From Paracoccaceae bacterium (GTDB lineage Bacteria; Pseudomonadota; Alphaproteobacteria; Rhodobacterales; Rhodobacteraceae), in NCBI GenBank assembly GCA_027489375.1, contig JAIXZW010000012.1, positions 248,001-312,000 on the forward strand: a DNA stretch of 64,000 bases, given 5' to 3'. The notes under the pieces were generated by a model. That model was not told the origin of the DNA. It saw only the letters and a program-made list of their open reading frames with translations, and did no database searches. Below are positions 1 to 9,593 of this stretch, piece by piece. Numbering within the stretch: position 1 is the stretch's first letter; each line of letters begins with the position of its first letter. The translations under genes and the position numbers were made by a program.

Positions 1-359
1 TGCACATCGCCGCGACCTCGCCGCTGGCGCTGTCGGAAGCCTCGCTCGATCCGGTCGTGCTCGAGCGCGAACTCGCCGTCCAGACCGCCAAGGCGCTGGA
101 AGAGAACGCAGCCTCGGCCAAGCCGAAGCCCGAAGCCGTGATCCAGAACAACATCATCCCGGGCCGGATGAAGAAGTATCTGTCCGAAGTCACGCTGCTG
201 GGTCAGGCCTTCGTCATCAACCCCGACCTGACCGTCGAACAGGCCGCGAAAGAGGCTGGCGTCGAAATCACCGGCTTTGCCCGTGTGGCCGTCGGCGAAG
301 GGATCGAGAAGAAGGAAGAAGACTTCGCCGCCGAAGTCGCCAAGATGGCTCAGGGCTGA
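1..359 (+). CDS. tsf: Elongation factor Ts, C-terminal part
   Basis: EF-Ts is the guanine nucleotide exchange factor that recycles EF-Tu-GDP in translation. The window opens inside the gene: the frame runs open from base 3 and ends at a TGA at 357-359. The visible 118 or so residues match the end of bacterial EF-Ts, with [11 protein letters not shown], the [20 protein letters not shown] segment and [13 protein letters not shown]. The N-terminal half, and presumably rpsB, lie upstream of the window. A strong intrinsic terminator follows at 424-457. Confidence 0.96.
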   Translation, partial: HIAATSPLALSEASLDPVVLERELAVQTAKALEENAASAKPKPEAVIQNNIIPGRMKKYLSEVTLLGQAFVINPDLTVEQAAKEAGVEITGFARVAVGEGIEKKEEDFAAEVAKMAQG

Positions 360-423
360 TCTCCGCCCCGCTCCGGCCGGTTCACTCCGGCCGGACCGCC
401 CAAAAGGAACTGCCCAAAAGAAA

Positions 424-457
424 ACGGTGCAAGCCTTGCGGCTGCACCGTTTTTTTT
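424..457 (+). terminator. Rho-independent terminator after tsf
   Basis: An 11-bp stem (ACGGTGCA-GCC paired with GGCTGCACCGT, one bulged A) with a TTGC loop is followed directly by a run of eight T. It lies 65 bases after the tsf stop codon and points in the tsf direction. Confidence 0.93.
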
Positions 458-677
458 GTGCCCTCGGGGAAGAAAGGGCACGGGACACATAAAAACAGCC
501 TTCAGGCGGGAAAAACCCTTTGGCCTTACAGATGCGGCCGATCTGGGGAAAACCGGCCGCACACGGGCATCGCAGGGAAGAATGATCCTGCTTCGCCCTG
601 TCCCGAAATCTGGAACTCCCCCACCTTCCCGCTTTACCCAGCGTAAAGGAAGTAAGGGATTCCCTACCTTTGGCCTG
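458..677. other. Gap between tsf terminator and luxR-type gene
   Basis: No convincing gene. It holds an inverted repeat TGCGGCCG (533-540) / CGGCCGCA (554-561) with a 13-base loop, and an imperfect palindrome around GTAAGGGA/TTCCCTAC near 648-663, close to the end of the convergent luxR-type gene. These may be weak 3' stem-loops. Long open frames across the region are high-GC shadows without family signatures. Confidence 0.5.
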
Positions 678-1436
678 TCACGCCGTTCGGGTGAAGATCA
701 TGTTGAGCAGCGCCGCCTTCGCCACGGCCTGCGCGGTGGTTTCCACATCCAGCGCCTCGCGCGCGAGCTTCAGGTGCTTTTCCACCATCGCGGGCGAAAT
801 CTCCATGATCGTCGCGATATCCCCCGTGGTCTTGCCATCGGCCACCCATTCCAGCGCCTCGCGCTGCCGCACCGTCAGGTTGCGCCGCCGGTTGGGCGAC
901 GGAAGCTGCACGATCTTGAGATGCATCATATGCGCCACCGACTGGAGTTCCCCGCCGCGCTTGGCCCAGATCACCTCGACATCCTCGGTCGTGAGGCCGG
1001 GATCGGCGATCAACCCAAGCGCCCCCTTGGAACGGGCCGAGTTTTCCGGAAAGCTCACGGTCACACCGGCGACGATCCCCATCTCGGCATTCTGGCGCAG
1101 CGCGTCGACCTCGTCGGGAGTCAGCTCTCCGCGCTCCAGCTTCTGGCGCACCCAGGCCCATGTGCAGCACCCGACATTGGCCTGCGCCCATTTGTAGACC
1201 GGCGTGCGCGCATAAAGCCCGTCCGCGAAATAGCGCTTGGCATAGTCCGGCCCCGCGGTGGTCAGATACAGCGCATCGTCGGGGTTGCCGATCGACCTTT
1301 CGCTGCGAAAGCGGGTAAAGCCGTAATTGGCCCGTGCAAAGCCGCAGCTTGCGTAAAAGGCCGCCGCAGCGGCCCAGATTGCTTCGACGCTGCCCGACTC
1401 TGCAATGCCGATCAGCAGCCCCGTCAATTCTTCCAT
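678..1436 (-). CDS. LuxR-family transcriptional regulator (quorum-sensing type solo)
   Basis: A 252-residue regulator with an N-terminal autoinducer-binding type domain (about 20-165) and a C-terminal LuxR helix-turn-helix (about 186-248: LTVRQREALEWVADGKTTGDI, then MVEKHLKLAREAL). The DNA-binding invariants E193 and G201 are present. Ligand-domain positions resembling TraR Y, D, P and W residues are seen around Y66, D72, P79 and W83, but the fit is approximate. No luxI-type synthase is in the window, so it would be a solo responding to an imported or foreign signal. It is divergent from the FAD oxidoreductase gene, with a 113-base shared promoter region. The family call is solid; the ligand is unknown. 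Confidence 0.88.
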   Translation of the reverse strand: MEELTGLLIGIAESGSVEAIWAAAAAFYASCGFARANYGFTRFRSERSIGNPDDALYLTTAGPDYAKRYFADGLYARTPVYKWAQANVGCCTWAWVRQKLERGELTPDEVDALRQNAEMGIVAGVTVSFPENSARSKGALGLIADPGLTTEDVEVIWAKRGGELQSVAHMMHLKIVQLPSPNRRRNLTVRQREALEWVADGKTTGDIATIMEISPAMVEKHLKLAREALDVETTAQAVAKAALLNMIFTRTA

Positions 1437-1549
1437 GTCAAATTCCTTGCCCGTATCGCCGTCTAAATTCCGGCACGGGTTGTCCTGTCCCGTCTCCTGT
1501 CATAACCAAGCACCCGTAATCCGTCGAGAAAGAAGAATGGGGCAGGGCG

Positions 1550-2722
1550 ATGAAGGCTGACGTGGTGGTCATCGGTGGCGCGGTCATGGGGGCATCCGTG
1601 GCCTTCTGGCTGACCAGGCTGAACCCCGGTATCGACGTGCTCGTGGTCGAACGCGACCCGACATTTGCCCATGCCTCGACAGCCCTTTCCGCCGCCGGAA
1701 TCCGCCAGCAGTTCACCAACCCCGTCAACGTGCAGATCTCGCGCTTCGGCGTTGATTTCATAAAGAATTTTCAGGAGCGGCTCGGGCATGACGTGGGAAT
1801 CCCCTCGCTCGGCTTCCGCGAAAACGGCTACCTCTTCCTCGCCACCACCGAAACCGCCCGCGACACACTGGCCGAGGTTGCGCTGATGCAGCGCGAGAAC
1901 GGTGCCGCGACCGAAATCTGGACGGCAGAACAGACCGCCGCCCGCTTCCCGTGGCTCAACACCGATGATGTTTTATCGTCAAGCTTCGGCCCCCGCGACG
2001 AAGGCTTCTTCGACAACATGGGCCTCATGTCCGGCTTCCGCGCCGCGGCCAAGGCCCAAGGCGCGCGTTTCGTCACCGATACCGTCACCGGCCTGACCGT
2101 CACCGCAGGCCGCGTCACGGGGGTCACGCTGGGGCAGGGGGGGCATGTCGCCTGCACCGCCGCCGTCAACGCCGCCGGCCCGCGTGCCGCACAGGTGATG
2201 GCATGGGCGGGCCTCCCGCTGGATGTCGAGCCGCGCAAACGCACCATTTTCGTGATCGACGCGCCCAACGCCCGTCACCCTGACGCGCCCTTGATGATCG
2301 ACCGCGACTTCTGGATCAGACCCGAACACGACCAGTGGATCACCGCCACCGTGCCCGCCGAAGACGGTCCCTGCGACTTCGACGATTTCGAACCCGAGGA
2401 CCATCTGTGGGAAGAGGTGATCTGGCCCGCGCTCTGGCACCGTGCGCCGGGCTTCGACGCGGTCAAGGTGATCCGCCGCTGGTCAGGCCACTACGCCTAC
2501 AACACGCTCGACCAGAACGCGATCCTCGGCCCGCATCCCGCCATGCCGAACCTGTACCTGATGAACGGCTTCTCCGGCCACGGTCTGCAACAGGCGCCCG
2601 CCGTGGGGCGTGGCATCGCCGAACACATCCTCTTTGGCAACTGGCAGAGCCTCGACCTGTCGGACCTGTCCGTGGAACGGATGCTCGCGGGCAAGCCCTT
2701 CGCGGAAAAGGCGATCGTCTGA
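1550..2722 (+). CDS. FAD-dependent oxidoreductase, D-amino-acid oxidase (DAO) superfamily
   Basis: A 390-residue flavoprotein. The N-terminal Rossmann motif VVVIGGAVMGASVAFWL (5-21) and VVERDP (about 32-37) form the FAD site. NAAGPRA near residue 208 and the C-terminal LYLMNGFSGHGLQQAPAVGR block are typical of glycine/D-amino-acid, sarcosine and FOXRED1-like oxidases. The start is well placed, with a GGGGCAGGG ribosome site just before ATG. It is divergent from a LuxR-type regulator, so co-regulation is possible. No partner subunits lie beside it, which argues against heterotetrameric sarcosine oxidase. Substrate unknown. Confidence 0.9.
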   Translation: MKADVVVIGGAVMGASVAFWLTRLNPGIDVLVVERDPTFAHASTALSAAGIRQQFTNPVNVQISRFGVDFIKNFQERLGHDVGIPSLGFRENGYLFLATTETARDTLAEVALMQRENGAATEIWTAEQTAARFPWLNTDDVLSSSFGPRDEGFFDNMGLMSGFRAAAKAQGARFVTDTVTGLTVTAGRVTGVTLGQGGHVACTAAVNAAGPRAAQVMAWAGLPLDVEPRKRTIFVIDAPNARHPDAPLMIDRDFWIRPEHDQWITATVPAEDGPCDFDDFEPEDHLWEEVIWPALWHRAPGFDAVKVIRRWSGHYAYNTLDQNAILGPHPAMPNLYLMNGFSGHGLQQAPAVGRGIAEHILFGNWQSLDLSDLSVERMLAGKPFAEKAIV

Positions 2723-2784
2723 GAACGCTTCGCAGAAAAAGCGTGCATCGGCTGTGCATCCTTGAATCACAGCCGCAGGCAGGG

Positions 2785-3486
2785 TCAGACCAGCCCCTTG
2801 ACCGCCGCTTCCGCCGCACGGCGGATGGCGCGGATATTCTCGCCATAAGGGGCAGGGTTATCGACCGAACCCCCTGAAAACACGGCAGAACCCGCCACCA
2901 GCACATCCGCGCCCGCCGCCGCGACCAAGGGCGCGGTTTCCACCGTCACGCCGCCGTCGATCTCGATATGGATCGGCCGCGTCCCGCACATCGCACGCAA
3001 GGAACGCACCTTATCCACTTGGGAATGAATGAATTTCTGCCCACCGAAGCCGGGGTTGACCGTCATCACGCAGATCAGGTCCACCAGATCCAGCAGATAT
3101 TCCACCTGTTCGATCCCCGACCCCGGATTGATCGCCAGACCCGCCTTTTTCCCTGTGTTCCGAATGGCTTGCAGCGTCCGGTGAATGTGCGGCCCGCTTT
3201 CCAGATGCGCGGTGATCACATCCGCACCCGCCGCCGCATAGGCGTCGATGTATTGATCCACCGGAGAGATCATCAGATGGACATCCATAACCCCTTGAAT
3301 ATGCGGGCGGATCGCCTTGCAGGTGGCAGGGCCGAAGGTCAGGTTGGGAACGAAATGCCCGTCCATCACATCGACATGAACCCAATCCGCACCTTGCGCC
3401 TCGATGGCGCGGCATTCGGCGCCGAAATTGGCGAAGTCCGCCGAAAGGATCGAGGGCGCAATCTTGATCGCGGTTGAGAACGCCAT
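2785..3486 (-). CDS. rpe: Ribulose-phosphate 3-epimerase
   Basis: Interconverts ribulose-5-phosphate and xylulose-5-phosphate in the pentose phosphate and Calvin routes. The 233-residue TIM barrel shows family signatures: IAPSILSADFANFG at the N-terminus, VHVDVMDGHFVPNLTFGP (36-53, metal and catalytic Asp), MDVHLMI, MTVNPGFGGQKFI, and the phosphate-binding IDGGV and AGSAVF stretches. Length is normal. It stands alone, convergent with the FAD oxidase gene and divergent from the LacI-type regulator across an AT-rich gap. Confidence 0.97.
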   Translation of the reverse strand: MAFSTAIKIAPSILSADFANFGAECRAIEAQGADWVHVDVMDGHFVPNLTFGPATCKAIRPHIQGVMDVHLMISPVDQYIDAYAAAGADVITAHLESGPHIHRTLQAIRNTGKKAGLAINPGSGIEQVEYLLDLVDLICVMTVNPGFGGQKFIHSQVDKVRSLRAMCGTRPIHIEIDGGVTVETAPLVAAAGADVLVAGSAVFSGGSVDNPAPYGENIRAIRRAAEAAVKGLV

Positions 3487-3560
3487 GAAAACCTCCGGTT
3501 AAACTGTTCCGCCTAGGCTTTACAGCGCATCGTCAGCAAGGGCCAGAGGGTTGCGCGGAA

Positions 3561-3714
3561 CATTACATGACATAATATATATTATGCGAATTCACACCTT
3601 CACAATTTATCATGTCAGACTTATCTTTTTGAGACTCCGTTAACGACCTTTGATAGCGTTGTCCTATCGAGTTATTTATGTCATGACATTCAAGTTTGTG
3701 AATTGGATACCGCC
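3561..3714. promoter_or_regulatory. AT-rich promoter/operator region with palindromes before the LacI-type gene
   Basis: This gap is much more AT-rich than its surroundings. It contains a perfect 16-bp palindrome CATAATATATATTATG (3571-3586), a perfect 12-bp palindrome ATGTCATGACAT (3678-3689), and isolated copies of the same half-site, ATGACAT (3567-3573) and CATGTCA (3611-3617). The 12-bp palindrome ends 25 bases before the likely ATG of the LacI-type gene, a usual place for autoregulation. The operator role is inferred from position and symmetry only. Confidence 0.6.
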
Positions 3715-4749
3715 ATGCCCCGCTCGCCTTTCGACGCCGCAACCAAACGCCCCGTGACGCTGAAAAGCATTGCCGAGCAGCTTGGCGTGTCTGTCACCAC
3801 CGTCGCCCGTTCGTTGAAGGACGGCCACAAGATCAGCGCCGAAACCGTGCGTCTGGTGCGCGACACTGCCGAAGACCTCGGCTATGTGCGCAATCTCGAC
3901 GGGTTGCGACTGCGCACGGGGCGCACCATGTCGATCCTCGCCTTCCTCGCTGCCTCCGGCGATGACGAGATCGGCGATGCGGATTCGGTGGGCATCCTGG
4001 CCGGTATCCACCGTCGTCTGCTGGGCACGGATTACACCGTGCGCGCCGTTCCGGTGGTCTTCGGCCAATGCGCCTTGCCCGAGTTGCAGAAAGCCGTCCG
4101 TCTGCGACAGGCCGATGGAATCATCATCGACCATGCCCGCCCGCAAGACGACCGGGTCGATTTCCTCCGCGAAAGCGGCCTGCCCTTCGTCACCTTCGGT
4201 CGCACCGACGACAGCAGCGACCACGCCTTCTTCGACCTCGACAATTACGAAGCCGCGCTTCAAAGCGCCCGCTCGCTCGTTGCCGCCGGTCATCGCCGCA
4301 TTGCCATCATCGGCTCCGATCCCGGCTTCCGCTACGTGCAAGATCGCCTTGCCGGCTACCGCCAAGCCTTGGTCGAGGCTGACATCCCCTTCGACCCCGC
4401 GCTTGTCCTTCATGTCGAGCGTCAACCCCGCATCATCCGCCGCGCTGCGGCCCGCCTTGTGATGGATGCACAGCCCGACGCCTTCGTCTGCGAGAACGAG
4501 ATCTACCTCGTGCCGACCATCGCAGGGGTCCGCGATGCAGCCGTCCGTCCCGTCGACGATTACGGCTTCTCGCTTCGCAGCACGAACAATCTGGCCGAAT
4601 ACCTCGCCGTGCGCATTTCCTCGGCGCATTACGCGCGCGAAGAAGCGGGCTGGAACCTTGCCGACCTGCTTTTGCGCCGGATCGAAGGGGCTGCAGCCAA
4701 CTCGTTGCAAAAGATAGACAAAACCGAACTTCGCCGGTTCAATATCTGA
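3715..4749 (+). CDS. LacI-family transcriptional regulator
   Basis: A sugar-type repressor of 344 residues. The N-terminal LacI helix-turn-helix is clear (VTLKSIAEQLGVSVTTVARSLKDG, then an RVRDTAEDLGYVRNL-like hinge), followed by a periplasmic-binding-protein-like effector domain. I chose ATG 3715; an in-frame TTG at 3703 would add four residues but has poor support. No transporter or catabolic operon follows: tRNA-Arg and the SUF cluster come next on the other strand. The regulated genes may be elsewhere, or the regulator may mainly control itself through the palindromes upstream. rpe, a sugar-phosphate gene, is the divergent neighbour. Confidence 0.9.
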   Translation: MPRSPFDAATKRPVTLKSIAEQLGVSVTTVARSLKDGHKISAETVRLVRDTAEDLGYVRNLDGLRLRTGRTMSILAFLAASGDDEIGDADSVGILAGIHRRLLGTDYTVRAVPVVFGQCALPELQKAVRLRQADGIIIDHARPQDDRVDFLRESGLPFVTFGRTDDSSDHAFFDLDNYEAALQSARSLVAAGHRRIAIIGSDPGFRYVQDRLAGYRQALVEADIPFDPALVLHVERQPRIIRRAAARLVMDAQPDAFVCENEIYLVPTIAGVRDAAVRPVDDYGFSLRSTNNLAEYLAVRISSAHYAREEAGWNLADLLLRRIEGAAANSLQKIDKTELRRFNI

Positions 4750-4766
4750 CCAATCGGGGTAAGGAT

Positions 4767-4843
4767 TGGCGCACCCAGCACGATTCGAACGTGCGACCTT
4801 TGCCTTCGGAGGGCAACACTCTATCCAGCTGAGCTATGGGTGC
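4767..4843 (-). tRNA. tRNA-Arg (anticodon CCG)
   Basis: Read on the minus strand, a 77-nt cloverleaf: acceptor GCACCCA pairs with TGGGTGC, the D-arm is GCTC/GAGT, the anticodon stem TTGCC/GGCAA encloses loop CTCCGAA (anticodon CCG, reading CGG), and the T-arm GCACG/CGTGC encloses TTCGAAT. The discriminator is G and CCA is encoded. It sits 64 bases past the sufS stop on the same strand and marks the 3' end of the SUF cluster here. Confidence 0.97.
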
Positions 4844-4907
4844 GCTGTAAGGTCCGATTACCGAAAACCGCAGGCAGATGCAACGGCTTATCCGCCCCCT
4901 GCCCCGT

Positions 4908-6134
4908 TCAGGCGTTGAAAAGTTCGTTGGCCAGCTCCAGCGCCGAAACCAGCGCGTCGACCTCCGCAGTCGTGTTGTAAAGCCCGAATGAGGCGCGGCA
5001 GGTCGCACCCACCCCCATATGTTCCATCAACGGCATGGCGCAATGCGTCCCCGCCCGCACCGCGATCCCCCGCTTGTCGAGGATGGTCGAAATGTCATGC
5101 GCATGGGCCTGACCCGCCATCGTAAAGCTGAAGATGGCCCCCTTTGTGTCGGAATTACCCTGCACGTTCAGCCAGTTAAGCCCTGCCAGACGCGCCCGCG
5201 CATAGTCGCGCAGTGCCCGCTCATGGGCGGCGATGTTCTCCATCCCCAGCCCCATCATGTATTCCAGCGCCACGCCCAAGGCGGTCTGCGCCACGATGCT
5301 CGGGGTGCCTGCCTCGAACTTCATCGGCGGGTCGTTCCAGGTGATGGCATCGCGCCCCACCTCGCGGATCATGTCGCCGCCGCCGATGAAGGGCCGCATC
5401 TCCGCCTGCCGTTCGGCCCGCACATAGATCGCACCCGAACCCGAAGGTCCGTAAAGCTTGTGCCCCGTGATGGCGTAGAAATCGCAGCCGATCGCCTGCA
5501 CATCCACGGGCATATGCACCGCCGCCTGGCTTCCATCCACCAGCACCGGCACGCCCTTTTCCCGCGCGCCCCGACAGATCGCCGCCACATCGACCACCGT
5601 TCCCAGCACGTTCGACATATGCGTCACGGCGACCAGTTTGGTGCGCGGGCCGATGGCATCCACCACCGCCTGCGGGTCCAGATCGCCCTTGGCGTCGCAC
5701 TCCACCCATTTCAGCACCACCCCCTGCCGCTCGCGCAGGAAATGCCACGGCACGATATTGGCGTGATGCTCCATGACCGACAGGACGATTTCATCCCCCG
5801 CCTGAAAGCGCGGCGCGGCCCAGGCATAGGAGATCAGGTTGATCCCCTCGGTCGTGCCGGAATTGAAGATGATCTCGTCCTCGGACGCGGCATTGAGAAA
5901 GCGTTTCACGATGCCGCGCACGGCCTCGTATTTCTCGGTGGCGAGGTTCGACAGGTAATGCAAACCACGGTGAACATTGGCATATTCCATCGAATAGGCC
6001 TGCGTGATCGCGTCGATCACCACCTGCGGCTTCTGCGCCGATGCCCCGTTGTCAAGGTAGACGAGCGGCTTGCCGTTCACCTGCCGCGACAGGATCGGAA
6101 AATCGGCGCGGATATGGGCAACGTCATACATCAC
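4908..6134 (-). CDS. sufS: Cysteine desulfurase SufS
   Basis: PLP enzyme that takes sulfur from cysteine for Fe-S cluster assembly by the SUF system. 408 residues, normal for group II desulfurases. [11 protein letters not shown] carries the PLP lysine (K226), [10 protein letters not shown] (122-130) carries the cofactor-stacking histidine, and [15 protein letters not shown] holds the persulfide cysteine C365. It directly follows two YIP1-type membrane genes and is the last gene of the cluster. No sufE or sufU acceptor gene is adjacent. Confidence 0.97.
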   Translation of the reverse strand: MMYDVAHIRADFPILSRQVNGKPLVYLDNGASAQKPQVVIDAITQAYSMEYANVHRGLHYLSNLATEKYEAVRGIVKRFLNAASEDEIIFNSGTTEGINLISYAWAAPRFQAGDEIVLSVMEHHANIVPWHFLRERQGVVLKWVECDAKGDLDPQAVVDAIGPRTKLVAVTHMSNVLGTVVDVAAICRGAREKGVPVLVDGSQAAVHMPVDVQAIGCDFYAITGHKLYGPSGSGAIYVRAERQAEMRPFIGGGDMIREVGRDAITWNDPPMKFEAGTPSIVAQTALGVALEYMMGLGMENIAAHERALRDYARARLAGLNWLNVQGNSDTKGAIFSFTMAGQAHAHDISTILDKRGIAVRAGTHCAMPLMEHMGVGATCRASFGLYNTTAEVDALVSALELANELFNA

Positions 6135-6710
6135 TCAGACTCCCGTCGGGAAATAAGGGTAGAGCAGCAGGGCAAAGACCAGTGCGAGAACGAAAAACGT
6201 CACCACGACACCGCCGGCCACCGCAGCCATCGAGCGAAAGCCATGCGCCTCGGTCACAAAGGCCGAAAGCAACCAGAGAAAGGCGAGGAGCGAGGCAATC
6301 TCGATCAACCCTCCCAAAATCGGCAGCAGCACCATCGTCGCCACCTGCGCCACAGCGATCACCAGCTGCAACGCCTGCAACCATGCGACCAGCACCGCCA
6401 AATCACCCGGCCGCGCCTTGCCTCCGAAAAGCCGACCCACGCCATAGGTCGCACCCGTCAGGACCAGCATGCCGCCACCGACCACGAAAACCCAGAAGAA
6501 CGGACCGGGCGGCGCAATCACCTCGCCCGCGTCCCCTTCAAGAGGCGCGAGCGTCGACAAGACGTGCATCAGTGCCGCAGACACCACCGCCATAAGCGCA
6601 AACGCCGCCCATCGACCGTTGTCGCCCAAGGGAAGCGACAACACGGCCCTTGCAGCCTGCCGCGGCTCCCGGAAGCTCAAGCCGACAAGACCCCGTAGAA
6701 ACGTCAGCAT
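6135..6710 (-). CDS. YIP1-type membrane protein (second copy)
   Basis: A 191-residue integral membrane protein beginning MLTFLRGLVGLSFREPRQAARAV, with about five hydrophobic segments (roughly 36-50, 70-92, 103-125, 127-152, 162-184). It overlaps the preceding membrane gene by 7 bases and abuts sufS, so it is almost certainly co-transcribed with suf. The much longer open frame extending upstream is a shadow of the partner gene. Fold and length resemble YIP1-family proteins encoded in Rhodobacterales suf operons; function unknown. Confidence 0.82.
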   Translation of the reverse strand: MLTFLRGLVGLSFREPRQAARAVLSLPLGDNGRWAAFALMAVVSAALMHVLSTLAPLEGDAGEVIAPPGPFFWVFVVGGGMLVLTGATYGVGRLFGGKARPGDLAVLVAWLQALQLVIAVAQVATMVLLPILGGLIEIASLLAFLWLLSAFVTEAHGFRSMAAVAGGVVVTFFVLALVFALLLYPYFPTGV

Positions 6711-7189
6711 TCCCGCTCCGCCTCGACCAGCATGTTGAGCCAAAGGTAAAGGAACCCGACCCCGACGATCACGCCGACGGTCGTGACCTGAACCCCCTGC
6801 CCCAGAAATCCGGCCAACAGCCCCTGAAACAACATCAGCGGTGCCACCGCGAGCATGGCCCAGAACAGCGCAAGTCGGGCGCCGAAATTGCTTCCCTTGC
6901 CCCCGATGGCCTTGGCCACCAGATGGCTCAACAGCCCGAGCGCGTAAAGCATCAGGGGAAGCAAGAAAAGGATCCCCAGCAAAGACGCCCCCAACCGCGC
7001 CTCGAGCGGCACTTCGGGCTGCAAAAAGGCATCCCGCGACAGCTTCGGCCATTGCGCGACAAAGATCAGGAAACAGGCCCCCATGGCCACGGCCAAGGCG
7101 CGGTCCTCGCGCCGCCCTGCGCCAAGCTTGTCGCGGATCAGCCCTTTCGGATCGCGCCAAGCCCGCAGGATATCCAGCGTGACGGCCAT
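6704..7189 (-). CDS. YIP1-type membrane protein (first copy)
   Basis: 161 residues starting MAVTLDILRAWRDPKGLIRDKL, a short amphipathic N-terminus followed by about four membrane spans (roughly 35-50, 65-85, 95-120, 130-152). The ATG sits one base after the sufD stop, so translation is probably coupled. It looks like a diverged paralogue of the next gene: both open with a short cytoplasmic helix and then alternate long hydrophobic helices. Function unknown; its place inside suf suggests a membrane-linked role in Fe-S assembly or stress. Confidence 0.82.
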   Translation of the reverse strand: MAVTLDILRAWRDPKGLIRDKLGAGRREDRALAVAMGACFLIFVAQWPKLSRDAFLQPEVPLEARLGASLLGILFLLPLMLYALGLLSHLVAKAIGGKGSNFGARLALFWAMLAVAPLMLFQGLLAGFLGQGVQVTTVGVIVGVGFLYLWLNMLVEAEREC

Positions 7190-7190
7190 G

Positions 7191-8476
7191 TCAGTGGTCG
7201 TGCCGTGCCAGCCAGCCTTCCAGCCGCGCGCGGATATCCTCGGCAATCGCCTCGTCCTCGATCTCGGCAATCGCCTCGGCAAGGAAGGCCAGCACCAGAA
7301 GACCCTGCGCCGCCCGTTCCGGCACCCCGCGCGAGCGCAGGTAGAAAAGCGCCGTCTCGTCGATGGCCCCGCTGGTCGATCCGTGGCTGCACTTCACGTC
7401 ATCGGCGTAGATTTCAAGCTCGGGCTTGGCAAGGAACTGGCTGTCCTCGTCCAGCAAGAGGGACTGGCTGATCTGGTAGCCATCCGTCTTCTGCGCGCCC
7501 TGCTTCACAAGGATCTTGCCCTGGAACACGCCGACCGCGCCGTTCTTCAGCACCTTCTTGAACACCTGACGGCTTTCGCAGCGCAGGCCCGCATGGGTGA
7601 CGAAGACCGTGTCGTCGTGGTGGAAATTGCCGTCCCCGACCGCAGCCCCCGCAACATGCGCCACCGCATCGTCGCCCAGAAGCTCGATCACCGCCTCGTT
7701 CCGCGTCAGCACGCCATTGGCCGTCAGGGTAAAGGATTTGAACAGCGCCTCATCGGCCAGACGGGCAAAGACATGCGTCACCGCCCGCCGTTCATGGTCG
7801 CGCCCTTGCGAGCGGATGTGGTGGAAGCGCGCGCCCTTGGCAACGTCGACCTCCATCACCTTGTTGAACCGCGCCGCTGCGGGGCCGTTTTCAAGCACGG
7901 TCAGCTCCGCGCCCTCTTCCAGCTTCACGCAATGGTGCAGGATCGCGTCCGAAGTCTCGGAATTATGGACATAGATCAGCGAAACGGGCTTCGACGCCCT
8001 ACCCGTCACGCGGATCAGCAAGCCGTCCGTGGCAAAGGTCGAATTCAGCGCCGCCAAGGGCCGCTGAACGGGAACCTGCCCCCGCGCCTCGAGCACGCCG
8101 TAAAGCCCCTGCGCCCAATGGATGTCACGCGCGCCAGCCTCGGCCAGACGCTCGATTTCCACCCCCGCAAGCGCCGGATCGTCCGATTGCGCCGCGTCGA
8201 ACACGCCATCGACGAAGACCAGCTTCACACGGTCGATCCCGTCGAAAACCGGCGGTTCGTCATCGGCGGCGAACAGCGCCGCCTTGGGCGCATCCGTCAC
8301 GGTCAGACTTGCCGGATCGGTATAGCGCCAGTATTCGTCGCGCTTCCCCGGCAGGCCCATCGCCGAAAGCCGCTCCAGCGCCGCACCCCGGGCAGCGCCA
8401 AGCCAGCCTTCGGCCGCATAGGACAGCCCCGCGATCCGCGCCGCAAGCGCGTCCTGCTTCGCGACTGCCAGAGCCA

Positions 8477-8477
<1 letters not shown>
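7191..8477 (-). CDS. sufD: Fe-S cluster assembly protein SufD
   Basis: SufD pairs with SufB and SufC in the SufBC2D scaffold on which clusters are built. 428 residues with the variable N-terminal helical part and the C-terminal beta-helix core (SRQVFKKVLKNGAVGVFQGKI, KTDGYQISQSLLLDEDSQ, KPELEIYADDVKCSHGST, GAIDETALFYLRSRGV). The CSHGSTSG and YLRSRG motifs near the C-terminus are diagnostic of SufB/SufD. Its start overlaps the sufC stop by one base. Confidence 0.97.
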
Positions 8478-9232
<755 letters not shown>

Positions 9233-9262
9233 TTTTCTGTCCCATCACTGGCCCCGAAGGCC

Positions 9263-9574
9263 TTATCCCAGCCTGACCGCCGTGCCGCTGGCAGAAACCA
9301 TCAGCATCTGTCCGATCACTTCATAGTCGAGGTCCACGCCCACGACCGCATTCGCACCCTTTTCGCGGGCCTTGGCTTCCATCTCGGACAGCGCCGTTTC
9401 CCGCGCATCCGCAAGCTTCGCCTCGTAAGCCCCTGACCGGCCACCGATAATGTCGGTCACGCTCGCGAAGATGTCGCGCACGATGTTGGCGCCCATGATC
9501 GCCTCGCCCGTCACGATGCCGAGGTATTCGGCAATCTGGTAGCCCTCGACCGAAGGTGTCGTCGTCACGATCAT
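9263..9574 (-). CDS. YbjQ/UPF0145 family small protein in the SUF operon
   Basis: 103 residues from [19 protein letters not shown]. The pattern [21 protein letters not shown] followed by GGRSGAYE, a charged helix and [14 protein letters not shown] is the YbjQ (UPF0145, heavy-metal-binding-like) fold, which in other bacteria forms oligomeric barrels. It sits between sufB and sufC with gaps of 19 and 30 bases, so it is part of the operon. No metal-binding cysteine is present. Role unproven. Confidence 0.88.
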   Translation of the reverse strand: MIVTTTPSVEGYQIAEYLGIVTGEAIMGANIVRDIFASVTDIIGGRSGAYEAKLADARETALSEMEAKAREKGANAVVGVDLDYEVIGQMLMVSASGTAVRLG

Positions 9575-9593
9575 CGGCTTATCCCCCCACGGA

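Noticed and set aside
2723..2784. Terminator between the FAD oxidase gene and rpe (ACGCTT / AAGCGT).
   Set aside because: Only a 6-bp stem with an eight-base loop and no T run in either direction.
5019..6698. A 559-residue plus-strand frame opposite sufS and a YIP1 gene.
   Set aside because: Codon-bias shadow; composition dominated by His and Arg, no start signal.
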